The notes: generated from the letters alone by a model not told the origin. A stretch of DNA of 64,000 bases from Thermomicrobiales bacterium (GCA_023957115.1 JAMLHN010000006.1:62001-126000), one strand, 5' to 3'; numbered from the stretch's first letter, positions 28,519 through 38,054 are shown. Numbers and translations: made by a program.

Positions 28519-29862
28519 ATGGAACCGACCCGAATCCGTGAGATCGCCGTATCCCGTTGGTGGAACGGCGCCGATCTCTCCGCGCCATTGGCAACCACAG
28601 GCGACCGCACTGCGACCATCGTCTATCGCGGCTCTTGGTCACACGGACTTGGTCCCGACTTCCAACAAGCCATGGTCGATTTCGGAGACGGGCATTTGGT
28701 GGTTGGTAGTATCGAGATTCATCTGAAAACATCCGCCTGGCGGCAGCACGGACACCATCTCGATCCCCGCTACAACGATGTCATCCTCCATATCGTGCTG
28801 GACGATGACGCCGCCGAAACACGCCGGTCCGATGGCAAGATCGTTCCCACGGCGGTGATCCGGCCGGATCCCGAGCTGCTTGCCGCGCTGCTCGATGCTC
28901 CAGTCGACTGGAACCTGGTCGGCGACGAGGTCTGCGCCGAACACGTGACGCGAACCGAACCTCAGGCCGTTCGTGCTGCCCTTTGGCAACTCGGCGATGA
29001 GCGTTTGGGCATCAAGGTCGCCCGGCTCTCGGCCCGTCTCGAGCAGGAAACCCCCGCCGATCTGCTCTTCGAGCTGATCATGGATGGCCTCGGCTATACG
29101 GCCAACCGCGGTCCGATGCGTCTGCTCGCCCAGCGTATGCCGGTCCACGTGATCGACGCCATGCTGGCCTTGACTCCGCCTTCGGAACGATACGAGCTCG
29201 CGTCGGGACTGCTCCTGGGCGCCGGCGGTTTCCTTCCGCTCTCGCCGGCCGAGGCGGAGATCATCGGACTCCAACCAGGCGATCTTGCGCGCGCCGAACG
29301 ATGCTGGCAATCGCGCGGCGCTCCCTGGCATGGGGATCGTCTGGCCCCTACCAGTTGGGAGCGTGTGCGCATTCGCCCAGCCAACCACCCATTGATCCGT
29401 CTCGGCATGGCGGCGGCGCTTCTGACGAGCACCTTCGAGGGCCTGACGGCCGCCCTGGTTTCGACCGTCAAGTCCGGCGAGGATCCCATTGCGTTTCTGA
29501 TCGAACGATCCGCGTACGGTGCTCGGTCGGGTATGGGGCGGGGGCGGGCAATCGCGATCGTTTCGAGCGCCGTGCTCCCCTTCCTGCTCGCCCTTGCCGA
29601 GGCGACCGACGATCAGCAGCTCTCCGAACAGGCGTCGATCCGTTGGGAACAGCTGGAGGCAGGCGAACCAAACCGGCTCACCAGGCGTGCCATGCGACAA
29701 GTCTCGGGTGATGCACGACTGGGACGAATCGGCGAACGCGGCATGCAGGGATTGCTCCATCTGGATCGGACCTATTGTGAGCCACGGCGTTGTATGGAAT
29801 GCTCGATCGCGCACCTGGCGTTGTCGCGTCGTCCGCTCAGCGAGGTGGCTGCGCTAGAGTAG
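28519..29862 (+). CDS. DUF2851 family protein
   Basis: A 447-residue soluble protein matching the DUF2851 family as I recall it. The N-terminal part has the typical W-x-x-G-x-G-P-D-F and G-S-I-E-I-H patterns, the middle is alpha-helical, and the C-terminus has a cysteine cluster C-E-P-R-R-C-M-E-C that could bind metal. The G-P-D-F/E-I-H core resembles nuclease-type active sites, but activity is unproven. The start ATG 28519 was chosen because upstream codons look non-coding. It precedes the amidohydrolase gene by 37 bp. Confidence 0.75.
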   Translation: MEPTRIREIAVSRWWNGADLSAPLATTGDRTATIVYRGSWSHGLGPDFQQAMVDFGDGHLVVGSIEIHLKTSAWRQHGHHLDPRYNDVILHIVLDDDAAETRRSDGKIVPTAVIRPDPELLAALLDAPVDWNLVGDEVCAEHVTRTEPQAVRAALWQLGDERLGIKVARLSARLEQETPADLLFELIMDGLGYTANRGPMRLLAQRMPVHVIDAMLALTPPSERYELASGLLLGAGGFLPLSPAEAEIIGLQPGDLARAERCWQSRGAPWHGDRLAPTSWERVRIRPANHPLIRLGMAAALLTSTFEGLTAALVSTVKSGEDPIAFLIERSAYGARSGMGRGRAIAIVSSAVLPFLLALAEATDDQQLSEQASIRWEQLEAGEPNRLTRRAMRQVSGDARLGRIGERGMQGLLHLDRTYCEPRRCMECSIAHLALSRRPLSEVAALE

Positions 29863-29899
29863 GCACAGACTCGTTTCGATTCGAGGAGAAAGGCGGACC

Positions 29900-30766
29900 A
29901 TGGCAGCGAGGCCGATCGTCGATTCACATGTGCATATCTGGGACACCGATCGGTTCCCCATTCCCTGGTTAGAAGCCATTCCATCGCTGAACAAGCGAAT
30001 CTGGATCGACGACTATTTCGCCGCCACTGGTGACAAGAACGTCGAGGGATTCGTTTACATGCAGGTCGAAGTAGCGCCTCCCTATGCGCTCATCGAAGCC
30101 CAGACGATCGCGTCGCTGGCCGAAGTGGACCCGCGCGTGCTCGCCATCGTGCCCTGGGCGCCCCTGGAAGAGGGCGAAAAAGTCCGCGTCTTTCTCGAAC
30201 AGCTGGTGGCAATTTCGCCAAAGATCAAAAGCATTCGCCGCATCGTGCAGGGCGAGTCCGACCCCGAGTTCTGCCTGCAACCCGGATTCATACGCGGCAA
30301 CCAGATATTGGCCGAATACGGTCTGACCTCAGAGATCTGTTGCTACTACACCCAGCTCGGTCCCAATATCGAGCTGGTGCGTCAGTGCCCGGGAACCGAG
30401 TTCATCATGAATCACATCGCCAAGCCGAATATCCGGGGCGCCGAATTCGAGCCATGGGCGAGCCAAATGACCGAGCTGGCCTCATTCGGCAATGTGGTCT
30501 GCAAGATCAGCGGCGCGACCACCGAAGCCGACCTGGAACACTGGACATTGGAAGACGTGCGGCCCTACATCGAGCACACGCTCGACGTCTTTGGTGAAGA
30601 TCGCGTGCTCTTCGGCTCCGATTGGCCGGTCGTCACCCAGGGGGCTACCTACGTGCGCTGGGTCGATACCGTCGAGGAGCTCACTGCCCATTTCACGGAT
30701 GAGCAGAAAGAAAAACTCTGGCGAGGAAACGCGATCCGGTTCTATCGCCTGGAAAACGGAGGCTAA
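29900..30766 (+). CDS. Amidohydrolase-family TIM-barrel hydrolase
   Basis: A 288-residue cytoplasmic hydrolase of the COG3618/COG2159 group (lactonases and decarboxylases). The metal motif H-V-H-I-W is at residues 11-15 (V-D-S-H-V-H-I-W), a mid-barrel His is in N-H-I-A-K-P, and the last metal Asp is in F-G-S-D-W-P. Start ATG 29900 has a GGAG-rich leader. The gene is followed four bases later by a glutamine-synthetase-like gene. This pairing mirrors the fused amidohydrolase/GS proteins known as FluG, so the two probably act on one pathway. The substrate is unknown. Confidence 0.8.
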   Translation: MAARPIVDSHVHIWDTDRFPIPWLEAIPSLNKRIWIDDYFAATGDKNVEGFVYMQVEVAPPYALIEAQTIASLAEVDPRVLAIVPWAPLEEGEKVRVFLEQLVAISPKIKSIRRIVQGESDPEFCLQPGFIRGNQILAEYGLTSEICCYYTQLGPNIELVRQCPGTEFIMNHIAKPNIRGAEFEPWASQMTELASFGNVVCKISGATTEADLEHWTLEDVRPYIEHTLDVFGEDRVLFGSDWPVVTQGATYVRWVDTVEELTAHFTDEQKEKLWRGNAIRFYRLENGG

Positions 30767-30770
30767 ACGG

Positions 30771-32141
30771 ATGCAGGTTCGAGGAATGCTGACCCAGGCC
30801 GAGCTCACCGCCGCGATCGAGCGGGACGAGATCGACACGGTTATCGTCGCCAGCTGCGACATGCAGGGGCGACTCTTCGGAAAACGGGTCAGCGGATGGT
30901 ATTTCCTCGAACATGCGCACCAGCACGGCACCCATTTCTGCACCTATCTGCTCGGCACCGATATCGAGCTCGAAACTCCCAAGGGATACGAGCTGATGAC
31001 CTGGGAATCGGGGTATGGCGACTACCTCTCCGTCCCCGACTGGTCGACCGCCCGGCGCATTCCGTGGCTGGACGGCACCGCAATGGTGCTGGCCGATACC
31101 ATTGACGAATCGACCGGTGAAGAAATCCCCATCTCACCGCGCACCTTGCTCAAGCAACAGGTCGAACGCTGCCGGTCACTCGGATTCGAGCCGATGATGG
31201 CGTCCGAGCTCGAGTTCTATCTCTTCGACGAGAGCTACGCCTCGCTCAAGAAGAAGGACTATCGCGATTACGAGCTCGGCGGCGAATTCAACGAGGACTA
31301 CCAGCTTCTACAGGGGACCAAGCGAGAACCGTTCTATCGCCTGTTGCGCAATCAGCTCAGCGAGGCGGGGGTGCCGATCGAGTTCAGCAAGGGAGAAGCC
31401 GCGGTCGCCCAGCACGAGATCAACATTCACTACGGAAAGGCCCTGGAAGCAGCCGACCGGACCGTGCTCCTCAAGCACGGCATCAAGGAGCTCGCGATTC
31501 AGAACAGCGTGGCCGCGACCTTCATGTCCAAGCCGGAAGCGCATTGGACCGGATCGAGCGGCCATGTCCATTGTTCGCTGGCATCCACCGAATCCGGCCA
31601 GAATCTCTTCCCCGATGACACCGGCAAAATGTCCCAGACCATGCGCTGGTTTCTGGGCGGTCTGATCGACGGAACCCGCGCCCTTTCCTTGCTCATTGCG
31701 CCCTATATCAATTCCTACAAGCGATTCTCGTCCGCGAGCTGGGCGCCGGTCTACCTCGTCTGGTCGGAAGACAACCGCACCTGCGGGTTTCGTATGGTCG
31801 GCCACGGCAGCAGCCTACGTATCGAGAATCGATTTCCCGGGAGCGACAGCAATCCGTACCTCGTCTACGCGGCAATGCTCGCCATGGGCCTCCGGGGTAT
31901 CGAACAGCAAATCGAGCCAGGCGATCCCTACAAGGGGAATGGCTACCTCGCCACCGGCTTCCCTCGCGTACCCGCAACCCTCTCAGAAGCCATCTCCACT
32001 TGGGAAGAAAGCACCCTACCGGAAGAGTTCTTCGGCCGCATCGTCGCCTACCACTACCTTCATACCGCCAGGCTGGAACAGGAAGCCTTCGACCAGGCCG
32101 TCACCGACTGGGAACGCCGCCGCTACTTCGAACGTGGATGA
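30771..32141 (+). CDS. Glutamine synthetase-like gamma-glutamyl ligase
   Basis: A 456-residue member of the glutamine-synthetase superfamily, probably ligating an amine to glutamate at ATP cost rather than making glutamine. It has the beta-grasp N-terminus, the catalytic beta-barrel with S-E-L-E-F-Y, E-I-N-I-H-Y, the H-V-H-C-S ATP/metal loop, an N-R-T-C-G-F-R-like stretch and R-I-E-N-R-F-P-G-S-D-S-N-P-Y near the end. It resembles gamma-glutamylpolyamine synthetases (PuuA type) more than GlnA. Start ATG 30771 follows GGAGG. An Orn/Lys/Arg decarboxylase lies downstream, supporting amine metabolism. Confidence 0.82.
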   Translation: MQVRGMLTQAELTAAIERDEIDTVIVASCDMQGRLFGKRVSGWYFLEHAHQHGTHFCTYLLGTDIELETPKGYELMTWESGYGDYLSVPDWSTARRIPWLDGTAMVLADTIDESTGEEIPISPRTLLKQQVERCRSLGFEPMMASELEFYLFDESYASLKKKDYRDYELGGEFNEDYQLLQGTKREPFYRLLRNQLSEAGVPIEFSKGEAAVAQHEINIHYGKALEAADRTVLLKHGIKELAIQNSVAATFMSKPEAHWTGSSGHVHCSLASTESGQNLFPDDTGKMSQTMRWFLGGLIDGTRALSLLIAPYINSYKRFSSASWAPVYLVWSEDNRTCGFRMVGHGSSLRIENRFPGSDSNPYLVYAAMLAMGLRGIEQQIEPGDPYKGNGYLATGFPRVPATLSEAISTWEESTLPEEFFGRIVAYHYLHTARLEQEAFDQAVTDWERRRYFERG

Positions 32142-32151
32142 TCTTGTGGGC

Positions 32152-32322
32152 GTTGGGATTTAGGAGTTAGGAGTTGGGAATGGAATCGCCGAAGATGGAT
32201 TCGGGGTTCCAGCTGGGCTTCGGGCTGGGCTCGCTGCGGCGAGGAGGTCCCTCCCCTTCGTTGCGCTTCGGTCGGGACGACGGGTGTTTTACCAACTCCT
32301 AAATCCCAACTCCTAACTCCTC
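32152..32322. repeat. Heptamer-word inverted element A
   Basis: The left arm 32152-32179 is four 7-base words (GTTGGGA, TTTAGGA, GTTAGGA, GTTGGGA). The right arm 32292-32322 is the inverted form (CCTAAAT, CCCAACT, CCTAACT and similar). The 112 bases between hold the GC-rich element also seen at 28368-28424. It lies between the glutamine-synthetase-like gene and the decarboxylase; no gene occupies 32142-32487. Confidence 0.8.
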
Positions 32323-32487
32323 ACCCAGCCCAATTCCGTGTCTCCCGAACAACCCGCTCCTCCAAATTTGTGCATGAATCACAATTCGAGATATCTCGAT
32401 TGTGCAGGCTGGGCCTGATGTACCAGCAGCGATTGCGAGAGAATCGAGCGCAGGAGAAGCGAATCCGAAGGGGGCAACACCAGATCG

Positions 32488-34107
32488 ATGGCAACTATCG
32501 CCACCACCGCCGGCCGAAACGCGGCGCCACACAAAGCGCAGGAACCGGCGAAACCGTTCTTCGAGCCCTCGATCGTCGATGAACATGGCAAGCTCGATCA
32601 CCATCGCGCTCCATTCATCGAAGCAATTTCTGCCTATCGCGGCCAGAACATGACCCCCTTCTCCACGCCGGGCCACAAGCTCGGACGAGGAATGGACCGG
32701 GAGCTGGTCGCGCTCTACGGGCCGGATGCCTTCGCGTGCGATATCCCGGTAAGCGGTGGCGCCGATGCCATTCACTTCAACTTCGAAACTTGGCGACTGG
32801 CCGAAGAGCTGGGCGCCGATGCCTGGAACGCAGATCGCACCTTCTACCTGGTAAACGGATCGTCGACGGGGAATCTGGCGTTTCTGACCGCGCTCATTCG
32901 TCCCGGCGACAAAGTCATCGTTGCCCGGGACGTGCACAAATCGATGATGGTGGCGCTCATTCAAAGCGGCGCGCGCCCGGTCTATATCGCGCCGGCCTTG
33001 CATCCGACGCTGGATATCGGTCTTGGCGTCGAAGCGCACGATGTCGAGGAAACGATTCGCAAACACCCCGACGCAAAGATGGTCATTCTGGTCAGTCCAT
33101 CCTACTGCGGCGTCTCCTCCGATCTGAGCGCCATTGCCGGCGTCGCCCACGCGCACGATATTCCGGTTTATGTCGACGAAGCGTGGGGACCGCATTTCCA
33201 TTTCCACACCGCGTTGCCCCAGTCGGCCATGGACTCCGGGGTCGATGGCGCGGTTGCCAGCACGCATAAAGTGCTCGGTGCCTTCACCCAGAGCGCGGTG
33301 CTCCATATCAAAGGCCCGCGCGTCAATCCAGGCCGGGTCGCGGCAACGGTCGGCATGGCGCAAACTACCAGTCCGGCCTCGTTCATCCTGGCGACGATCG
33401 ATGGATGCCGCCGGCAAATGGTCAATCACGGTCGTGAGCTACTCGATGTCGCCATCGAGCTGGCCGAAGACGCCCGCGCTCGGCTCAAGCAGATCCCCGG
33501 CGTCTCCGTGCTCGACGGCGAAACGCTCGGCGTCGCCGCCTACGATCTCACCAAACTGGTCATCGACGTCCATGGTCTCGGGTTGACCGGCTTCCAGGTC
33601 GAGGACGAGCTTCGCTATCGCTACCAGATCAATCCGGAAATGAGCGATCTCACCAGCATCGTCTGCCTAGTAACGGTCGGCGATACCCAAGCCTCGATCG
33701 AACGGCTCGTCACGGCCTTCGAATCGATCTCTCACGGCCAGAACGGTTCGCGGAAGAAGGAAGCGCAATCGACCATGCGCTCATCGGGCTCGGTCATCGC
33801 GCCGGGGATCCAGGCGATGTCTCCCCGGGATGCGTTCTACTCCCACCAGCGCGCCATTCCGCTCGAACAGGCAGCCGGCGAAATCTCGGCCGAGCTCGTC
33901 ATCCCCTATCCACCCGGAATTCCGGTTCTGGCCCCAGGGGACGTGATCACCGTCGAAAAGCTGGAGTACCTCAAATTCGGCGCGGCCTCGGGGATGTACA
34001 TTTCCGGTGCAGCCGATCATCAGCTGCGCACGATTCAAGTCGTCGACGAGCCGAAACAGGGTGCCTGGACCCAGCAACCGTACTATTCGAACCTTTCGAG
34101 CCGCTGA
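32488..34107 (+). CDS. Orn/Lys/Arg decarboxylase (PLP, group III)
   Basis: A 539-residue PLP enzyme decarboxylating a basic amino acid to a di- or polyamine (cadaverine, putrescine or agmatine). It shows T-P-G-H-K-L-G near residue 63, the Gly/Ser phosphate loop N-G-S-S-T-G-N, the cofactor Asp in Y-V-D-E-A-W-G-P-H-F and the Schiff-base Lys in S-T-H-K. A C-terminal domain with Y-P-P-G-I-P is present. It lacks the N-terminal wing domain of the inducible enterobacterial enzymes. The specific substrate cannot be told. The end overlaps the GNAT gene by 47 bases. Confidence 0.88.
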   Translation: MATIATTAGRNAAPHKAQEPAKPFFEPSIVDEHGKLDHHRAPFIEAISAYRGQNMTPFSTPGHKLGRGMDRELVALYGPDAFACDIPVSGGADAIHFNFETWRLAEELGADAWNADRTFYLVNGSSTGNLAFLTALIRPGDKVIVARDVHKSMMVALIQSGARPVYIAPALHPTLDIGLGVEAHDVEETIRKHPDAKMVILVSPSYCGVSSDLSAIAGVAHAHDIPVYVDEAWGPHFHFHTALPQSAMDSGVDGAVASTHKVLGAFTQSAVLHIKGPRVNPGRVAATVGMAQTTSPASFILATIDGCRRQMVNHGRELLDVAIELAEDARARLKQIPGVSVLDGETLGVAAYDLTKLVIDVHGLGLTGFQVEDELRYRYQINPEMSDLTSIVCLVTVGDTQASIERLVTAFESISHGQNGSRKKEAQSTMRSSGSVIAPGIQAMSPRDAFYSHQRAIPLEQAAGEISAELVIPYPPGIPVLAPGDVITVEKLEYLKFGAASGMYISGAADHQLRTIQVVDEPKQGAWTQQPYYSNLSSR

Positions 34108-34975
34108 CGCCGAGCCGTTAGCCACGCTCCTGCGCAACTCGCTGGCCACGGGCGAGCAAAGCGGCCACACCGCGAGCGATTTCGAGAGTCTCATCGGCGC
34201 ATTCCCGATCGTGCGCCACCTGTTGGTGGCCGAGCTGGACGACGCGCCGGTCGGCATCATCAGTCCCGATCATCGATTGCTTCTGGTTCACCCGGATGTT
34301 CGACGCCGCGGCATCGGCCGTGCGCTGGTCGAGGCGGCGGAGGATGAAATTGCAAGCTCGCCGGATGGCCCCGTCGTGCTCTTTCCGCCGCATGGCAGCG
34401 AAGGAGCCATTGCGTTCCTCGAAGCGATTGGGTACGCCTACGACCACAGCTTCTGGCGATTCGGCCTGGATCCCGAACTACCGAGCCCATTGCCGGAGCT
34501 TCCGGACGATCTCTCGGTTGGTCACTATACGGATACCGAGATCCTGCCCTACATCGACCTGATCAATACCTCGTTCCGCGGTCATCCGACCCCGCTACGG
34601 GTAACACGGGAACAGATCGAGCATGTGCACGGAAAAGCAAGCTTCGATCCTGCCTCGATCGCAATCCTGCGCAATGAATCTGGCGATCTGATCGGCTTCT
34701 GCACGACCAGCATCGACCGGGACGCCACCCCTCCGGTCGGACATATCAACCTCGTCGGTGTGTTGAATGAACACCGCGGTCGTGGCCTGGGACGCTGGCT
34801 GCTCCTCTGGGGCATCCATCGCCTGCAATCCCAGGGAATCGACCAGATCGAGCTCTCGGTCGACGCCGAGAACGAAAACGCGGTCGGCCTTTATCGCTCG
34901 GTCGGCTTCGATCCCGTTGAGGAATGGCCGCAGTGGATACGCGTGGGGGCCTGCGTCTTGGGCCCTGAGTCCTGA
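34061..34975 (+). CDS. Tandem GNAT acetyltransferase
   Basis: About 304 residues with two GNAT folds. The N-terminal fold has V-R-R-R-G-I-G-R-A-L and the C-terminal fold has H-R-G-R-G-L-G-R-W-L with E-N-E-N-A-V-G-L-Y-R-S-V-G-F. Two-domain GNATs include mycothiol synthase-like enzymes; the acceptor is unknown. The likely start is GTG 34061, inside the last codons of the decarboxylase gene in another frame, so translation is probably coupled and the acceptor could be the amine product. The last 28 bases up to the stop are four heptamer words (34948-34975), so part of the C-terminus is repeat-derived. Confidence 0.75.
   Translation: MPGPSNRTIRTFRAADAEPLATLLRNSLATGEQSGHTASDFESLIGAFPIVRHLLVAELDDAPVGIISPDHRLLLVHPDVRRRGIGRALVEAAEDEIASSPDGPVVLFPPHGSEGAIAFLEAIGYAYDHSFWRFGLDPELPSPLPELPDDLSVGHYTDTEILPYIDLINTSFRGHPTPLRVTREQIEHVHGKASFDPASIAILRNESGDLIGFCTTSIDRDATPPVGHINLVGVLNEHRGRGLGRWLLLWGIHRLQSQGIDQIELSVDAENENAVGLYRSVGFDPVEEWPQWIRVGACVLGPES
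34948..34975 (+). repeat. Four-heptamer single arm overlapping the GNAT stop
   Basis: GGCCTGC, GTCTTGG, GCCCTGA and GTCCTGA run directly into the TGA stop codon of the acetyltransferase. The words match those of the elements at 42507 and 56154. No inverted partner is obvious before the next gene. Confidence 0.65.
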
Positions 34976-34994
34976 ACTGACTGCTGAACCGTAC

Positions 34995-36161
34995 CTACCC
35001 GATTGCCCGCAATCGCTCGGCAGCCGCCGCGATGGTGGCATCCGACTTAGCGAAGCAGAACCGGGCCAGAAGCGGCGCGGTCGACGGGTCCTGATAGAAC
35101 GCCGATGGCGGAAGCGCCACCACCCCAGCAGCTTCCACCAGCCACTCACAAAAGGCCAGATCGGTTTCGAACCCGCGATCCGCAATATCGGCCATCAGGA
35201 AGTAGCTTCCGCTGACCGGCAACGTCGTGAACCCGACCTGGGCCAACGCGGCCGCGAGCAGATCCCGCCGGTGGGTGTAGTCCCTTCGGAGCTGGTCGTA
35301 GTACCCATTCGTGCGGGATTGCTCCATCGCGCTTGCCATCGCATCCTGGAATGGGGTCGGACTGGCGAAGGTAACGAACTGGTGAACCGCCTGGATCGCC
35401 CCGACCAGCTCCGCCGGACCGACTGCATACCCAATCTTCCACCCGGTCATACTGAAGGTTTTCCCAGTCGAGTTGATCGAGATCGTCCGTTCCCACATCC
35501 CCGGCAGCGAGGCGATCGAAATATGCTGTGCCGGAGCATAGACAATCCGGTCGTAGACCTCATCGGTAATGACCAGAATATCTCGGTCGATCGCCAGAGC
35601 CGCGATCTGCTCGAGCTCCTCACGGGAGAAGACCTTGCCGGTCGGATTGTGTGGTGTATTGAGCAGAAGCACCCGGGTTCGCGGCGTGATTGCGCGTGCA
35701 AACGCATCTAGATCGAAGCGCCAGTCGGGCGGATTCAAGCGAACTGGAACGAAGGTCGCCCCCGCAATCGCCGCCGATGCCGGATAGGAGTCGTAGAACG
35801 GCTCGAACGCGACGATCTCGTCGCCAGGACCGGTAAACGCCTGGATTGCATCGAAGATCGCTTCGGTCGCCCCGTTGGTCACCACGACCTCCCGCGCCGG
35901 GTCGATCTCACGTCCAAACGACACTGAGTAGTCGATCGCCACCTGCTGCTTCAACCGGGGAGCGCCCGAGCTGATTGCATACTGATTCAGGTCGGCATCG
36001 ATTGCCTGCTTGGCCGCGTCCTTGACGAAGCCTGGGCCAGGGAAATCCGGGAATCCCTGCCCCAGATTGACCGCGTCGTACTGGCGCGCAAGTGCGGTCA
36101 TGCGCGTGAAGACCGAATCGCCAAATCCCTGAATTCGCGCATGCGCCCGCGTCGTCACCAT
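34995..36161 (-). CDS. Class I/II PLP aminotransferase
   Basis: A 388-residue aminotransferase of fold type I resembling methionine/kynurenine aminotransferases (YbdL/KAT type). It has N-L-G-Q-G-F-P-D-F near the start, N-T-P-H-N-P-T-G-K, the PLP-stacking D-E-V-Y-D, the Schiff-base Lys in S-T-G-K-T-F-S-M-T-G-W-K and a C-terminal Arg in R-F-C-F. It exchanges amino groups between an amino acid and a 2-oxo acid. It starts five bases after the oligoendopeptidase stop, so the two form an operon. Confidence 0.88.
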   Translation of the reverse strand: MVTTRAHARIQGFGDSVFTRMTALARQYDAVNLGQGFPDFPGPGFVKDAAKQAIDADLNQYAISSGAPRLKQQVAIDYSVSFGREIDPAREVVVTNGATEAIFDAIQAFTGPGDEIVAFEPFYDSYPASAAIAGATFVPVRLNPPDWRFDLDAFARAITPRTRVLLLNTPHNPTGKVFSREELEQIAALAIDRDILVITDEVYDRIVYAPAQHISIASLPGMWERTISINSTGKTFSMTGWKIGYAVGPAELVGAIQAVHQFVTFASPTPFQDAMASAMEQSRTNGYYDQLRRDYTHRRDLLAAALAQVGFTTLPVSGSYFLMADIADRGFETDLAFCEWLVEAAGVVALPPSAFYQDPSTAPLLARFCFAKSDATIAAAAERLRAIG

Positions 36162-36166
36162 GGTCG

Positions 36167-38002
36167 TTATTTTGCTCCGGCGGTGAATCCGGCTTCCTCG
36201 GCCAGTGCTTCCATTTCCCCGATCATCTCGTCGAAGACCCGCAATGCGGCGTAGACCGGCTCCGGCGTGGTCAGATCCGCGCCGCCTCGTTTGAGCACCT
36301 CGATCGGGTAATCGGAGCTTCCCGCCTTCAGCATGCCGAGATAGTTCTCACGGGCTCCCGGCCCGTCATCCCGGATCTTGCTGGCAATCGCCAGCGCGGC
36401 CGAGATCCCGGTCGCGTACTGAAACACATAATAGGCGCGGTAGAAATGCGGCACGCGGCTCCATTCGAGCTTCGACCGGTCGTCGTTGAGCACGCCGGGC
36501 CGGTAGAGCTCAGTCCGGCCGCCATAGATCTCGCTCAACGATTCGGGCGTCAACGGCTCACCCGCGGCGGCGGCCACGTGCGCCCGGTGCTCGAAGTCGG
36601 CAAACATCGTCTGGCGGATCAGCGTGCCCGAGATCGTATCGGCAAAATTGTTGAGAATCGAGAAACGCTCCTGTGGATTCTCTTTCGGTGTCTGCTCCAA
36701 CAGTGCCCAGGTCAACAACGTCTCGTTGATCGTCGAAGCGACCTCCGCCAGGAAGATCGAATAGCCGGCGTAGTGATACGGGTTGTTTGCCTGACTGTAG
36801 AAGGTGTGCATCTGATGGCCCGCTTCATGCGCCAGCGTGAAGACATGGTCGGTCGACCCGTTCCAGTTCATCAGGATGACCGGATTCGCCCCATACGTCC
36901 CCGACGAGTACGCGCCAGAGTTCTTGCCGGCGGTTTCGTGCCAGTCGACCGTCCGCTTGCTCATCAGCTCGCGCAAGTCGCTGGTATAGGTATCCCCCAG
37001 CGCTGTCAGGCTGCCGAGCACGGTGTCGACGGCTTCTTCGATACTGAACGTCCGCTCGGGCGCTGGCGACAACGGCACGTAGAGGTCGTAAAGCGCCAGA
37101 TCCTCCACGCCGATCAGTTTCGACCGCAGCTTGTAGTACCGCTCGATGATGCCGGTCGAATTGGAGACCGCTTCGACCAGACTGTCGTAGACCGACTCGG
37201 GAATGTTGTCGTCCAGCAACGCAGCCGCGCGCGCCGACTCGTAGCCCCGCACGCCGGCGTAGAAATTATCGTTTCGGACCGAACCCGCATACAGCGCGCC
37301 GGTGGTATTCCGGTGCTTCTCGTAGGCGGTCATGAGCTTGTCGTAGGCTCGGGCGCGCACCTCGCGGTTCTTGCTCTCCATCAGGAGCTGATAGCGCGAC
37401 CGGGTCAGCTTGATCAGCTTGCCCTCTTCGTTTTCGATCTCCCCGAAATCGAGATCGGCATCGTTCAAAGCGCCGAACGCCTCGGACGCGGTCCGCGCGA
37501 TCTCCGCCGACTGCGCCAGAATCGTCTCGACCTCGATCGATCGGACGTACGGGCGCTGGCGGGCAGCGTCCTCGAGCGCATGCCGGAACGGTTGGAGCTC
37601 GGGGGATTCCAGAAACTGGTTGTATGTCTCTTCGGGAATCTGTAGCAGCTCGGGCTGGAAGAACGCCAGCGCCTGGCTTGCCTGAATTGCAGCGCCAACC
37701 GCTCGCTCGAATGCAGCCGAGCGAAGCGGATCGGCAACGTTCTCATCCTTGCGCAGGTGGGCGTAGCCGGCGGCGCGCGAAATGACCTGCCGCGCGGTCA
37801 TCGAATCGTCGAGCGCCTGGCGCAACGTCGCCGCGGACTCGCCAAGCTTTCCCTGCCAGGACGCGGCCTGCTCGACCAGGCCCGGGATGCGGGCGAGATC
37901 GGCTTCGAACGCGTCATCGTCTGGATAATACGACGTGAGATCCCACGTCTCTTCGACTGGGACATCCTCCCGCGTCAGTTGCTCGATCGTTTGGGTTGAC
38001 AT
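36167..38002 (-). CDS. pepF: Oligoendopeptidase F (M3B metallopeptidase)
   Basis: A 611-residue cytoplasmic zinc peptidase that cuts medium-length peptides. The zinc site H-E-A-G-H is in L-A-H-E-A-G-H-Q-M-H-T-F (about residue 390), with a downstream Glu ligand in the I-F-L-A-E-V-A-S helix. Length and the helical N-terminus match the family. ATG 38000-38002 follows GAGG. It leads a two-gene operon with the aminotransferase and would feed it free amino acids. Confidence 0.93.
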   Translation of the reverse strand: MSTQTIEQLTREDVPVEETWDLTSYYPDDDAFEADLARIPGLVEQAASWQGKLGESAATLRQALDDSMTARQVISRAAGYAHLRKDENVADPLRSAAFERAVGAAIQASQALAFFQPELLQIPEETYNQFLESPELQPFRHALEDAARQRPYVRSIEVETILAQSAEIARTASEAFGALNDADLDFGEIENEEGKLIKLTRSRYQLLMESKNREVRARAYDKLMTAYEKHRNTTGALYAGSVRNDNFYAGVRGYESARAAALLDDNIPESVYDSLVEAVSNSTGIIERYYKLRSKLIGVEDLALYDLYVPLSPAPERTFSIEEAVDTVLGSLTALGDTYTSDLRELMSKRTVDWHETAGKNSGAYSSGTYGANPVILMNWNGSTDHVFTLAHEAGHQMHTFYSQANNPYHYAGYSIFLAEVASTINETLLTWALLEQTPKENPQERFSILNNFADTISGTLIRQTMFADFEHRAHVAAAAGEPLTPESLSEIYGGRTELYRPGVLNDDRSKLEWSRVPHFYRAYYVFQYATGISAALAIASKIRDDGPGARENYLGMLKAGSSDYPIEVLKRGGADLTTPEPVYAALRVFDEMIGEMEALAEEAGFTAGAK

Positions 38003-38054
38003 GCACTACCTCAGTTTCGAAACGTCATCGACATAGCGGTCAATCATAGTGCGA

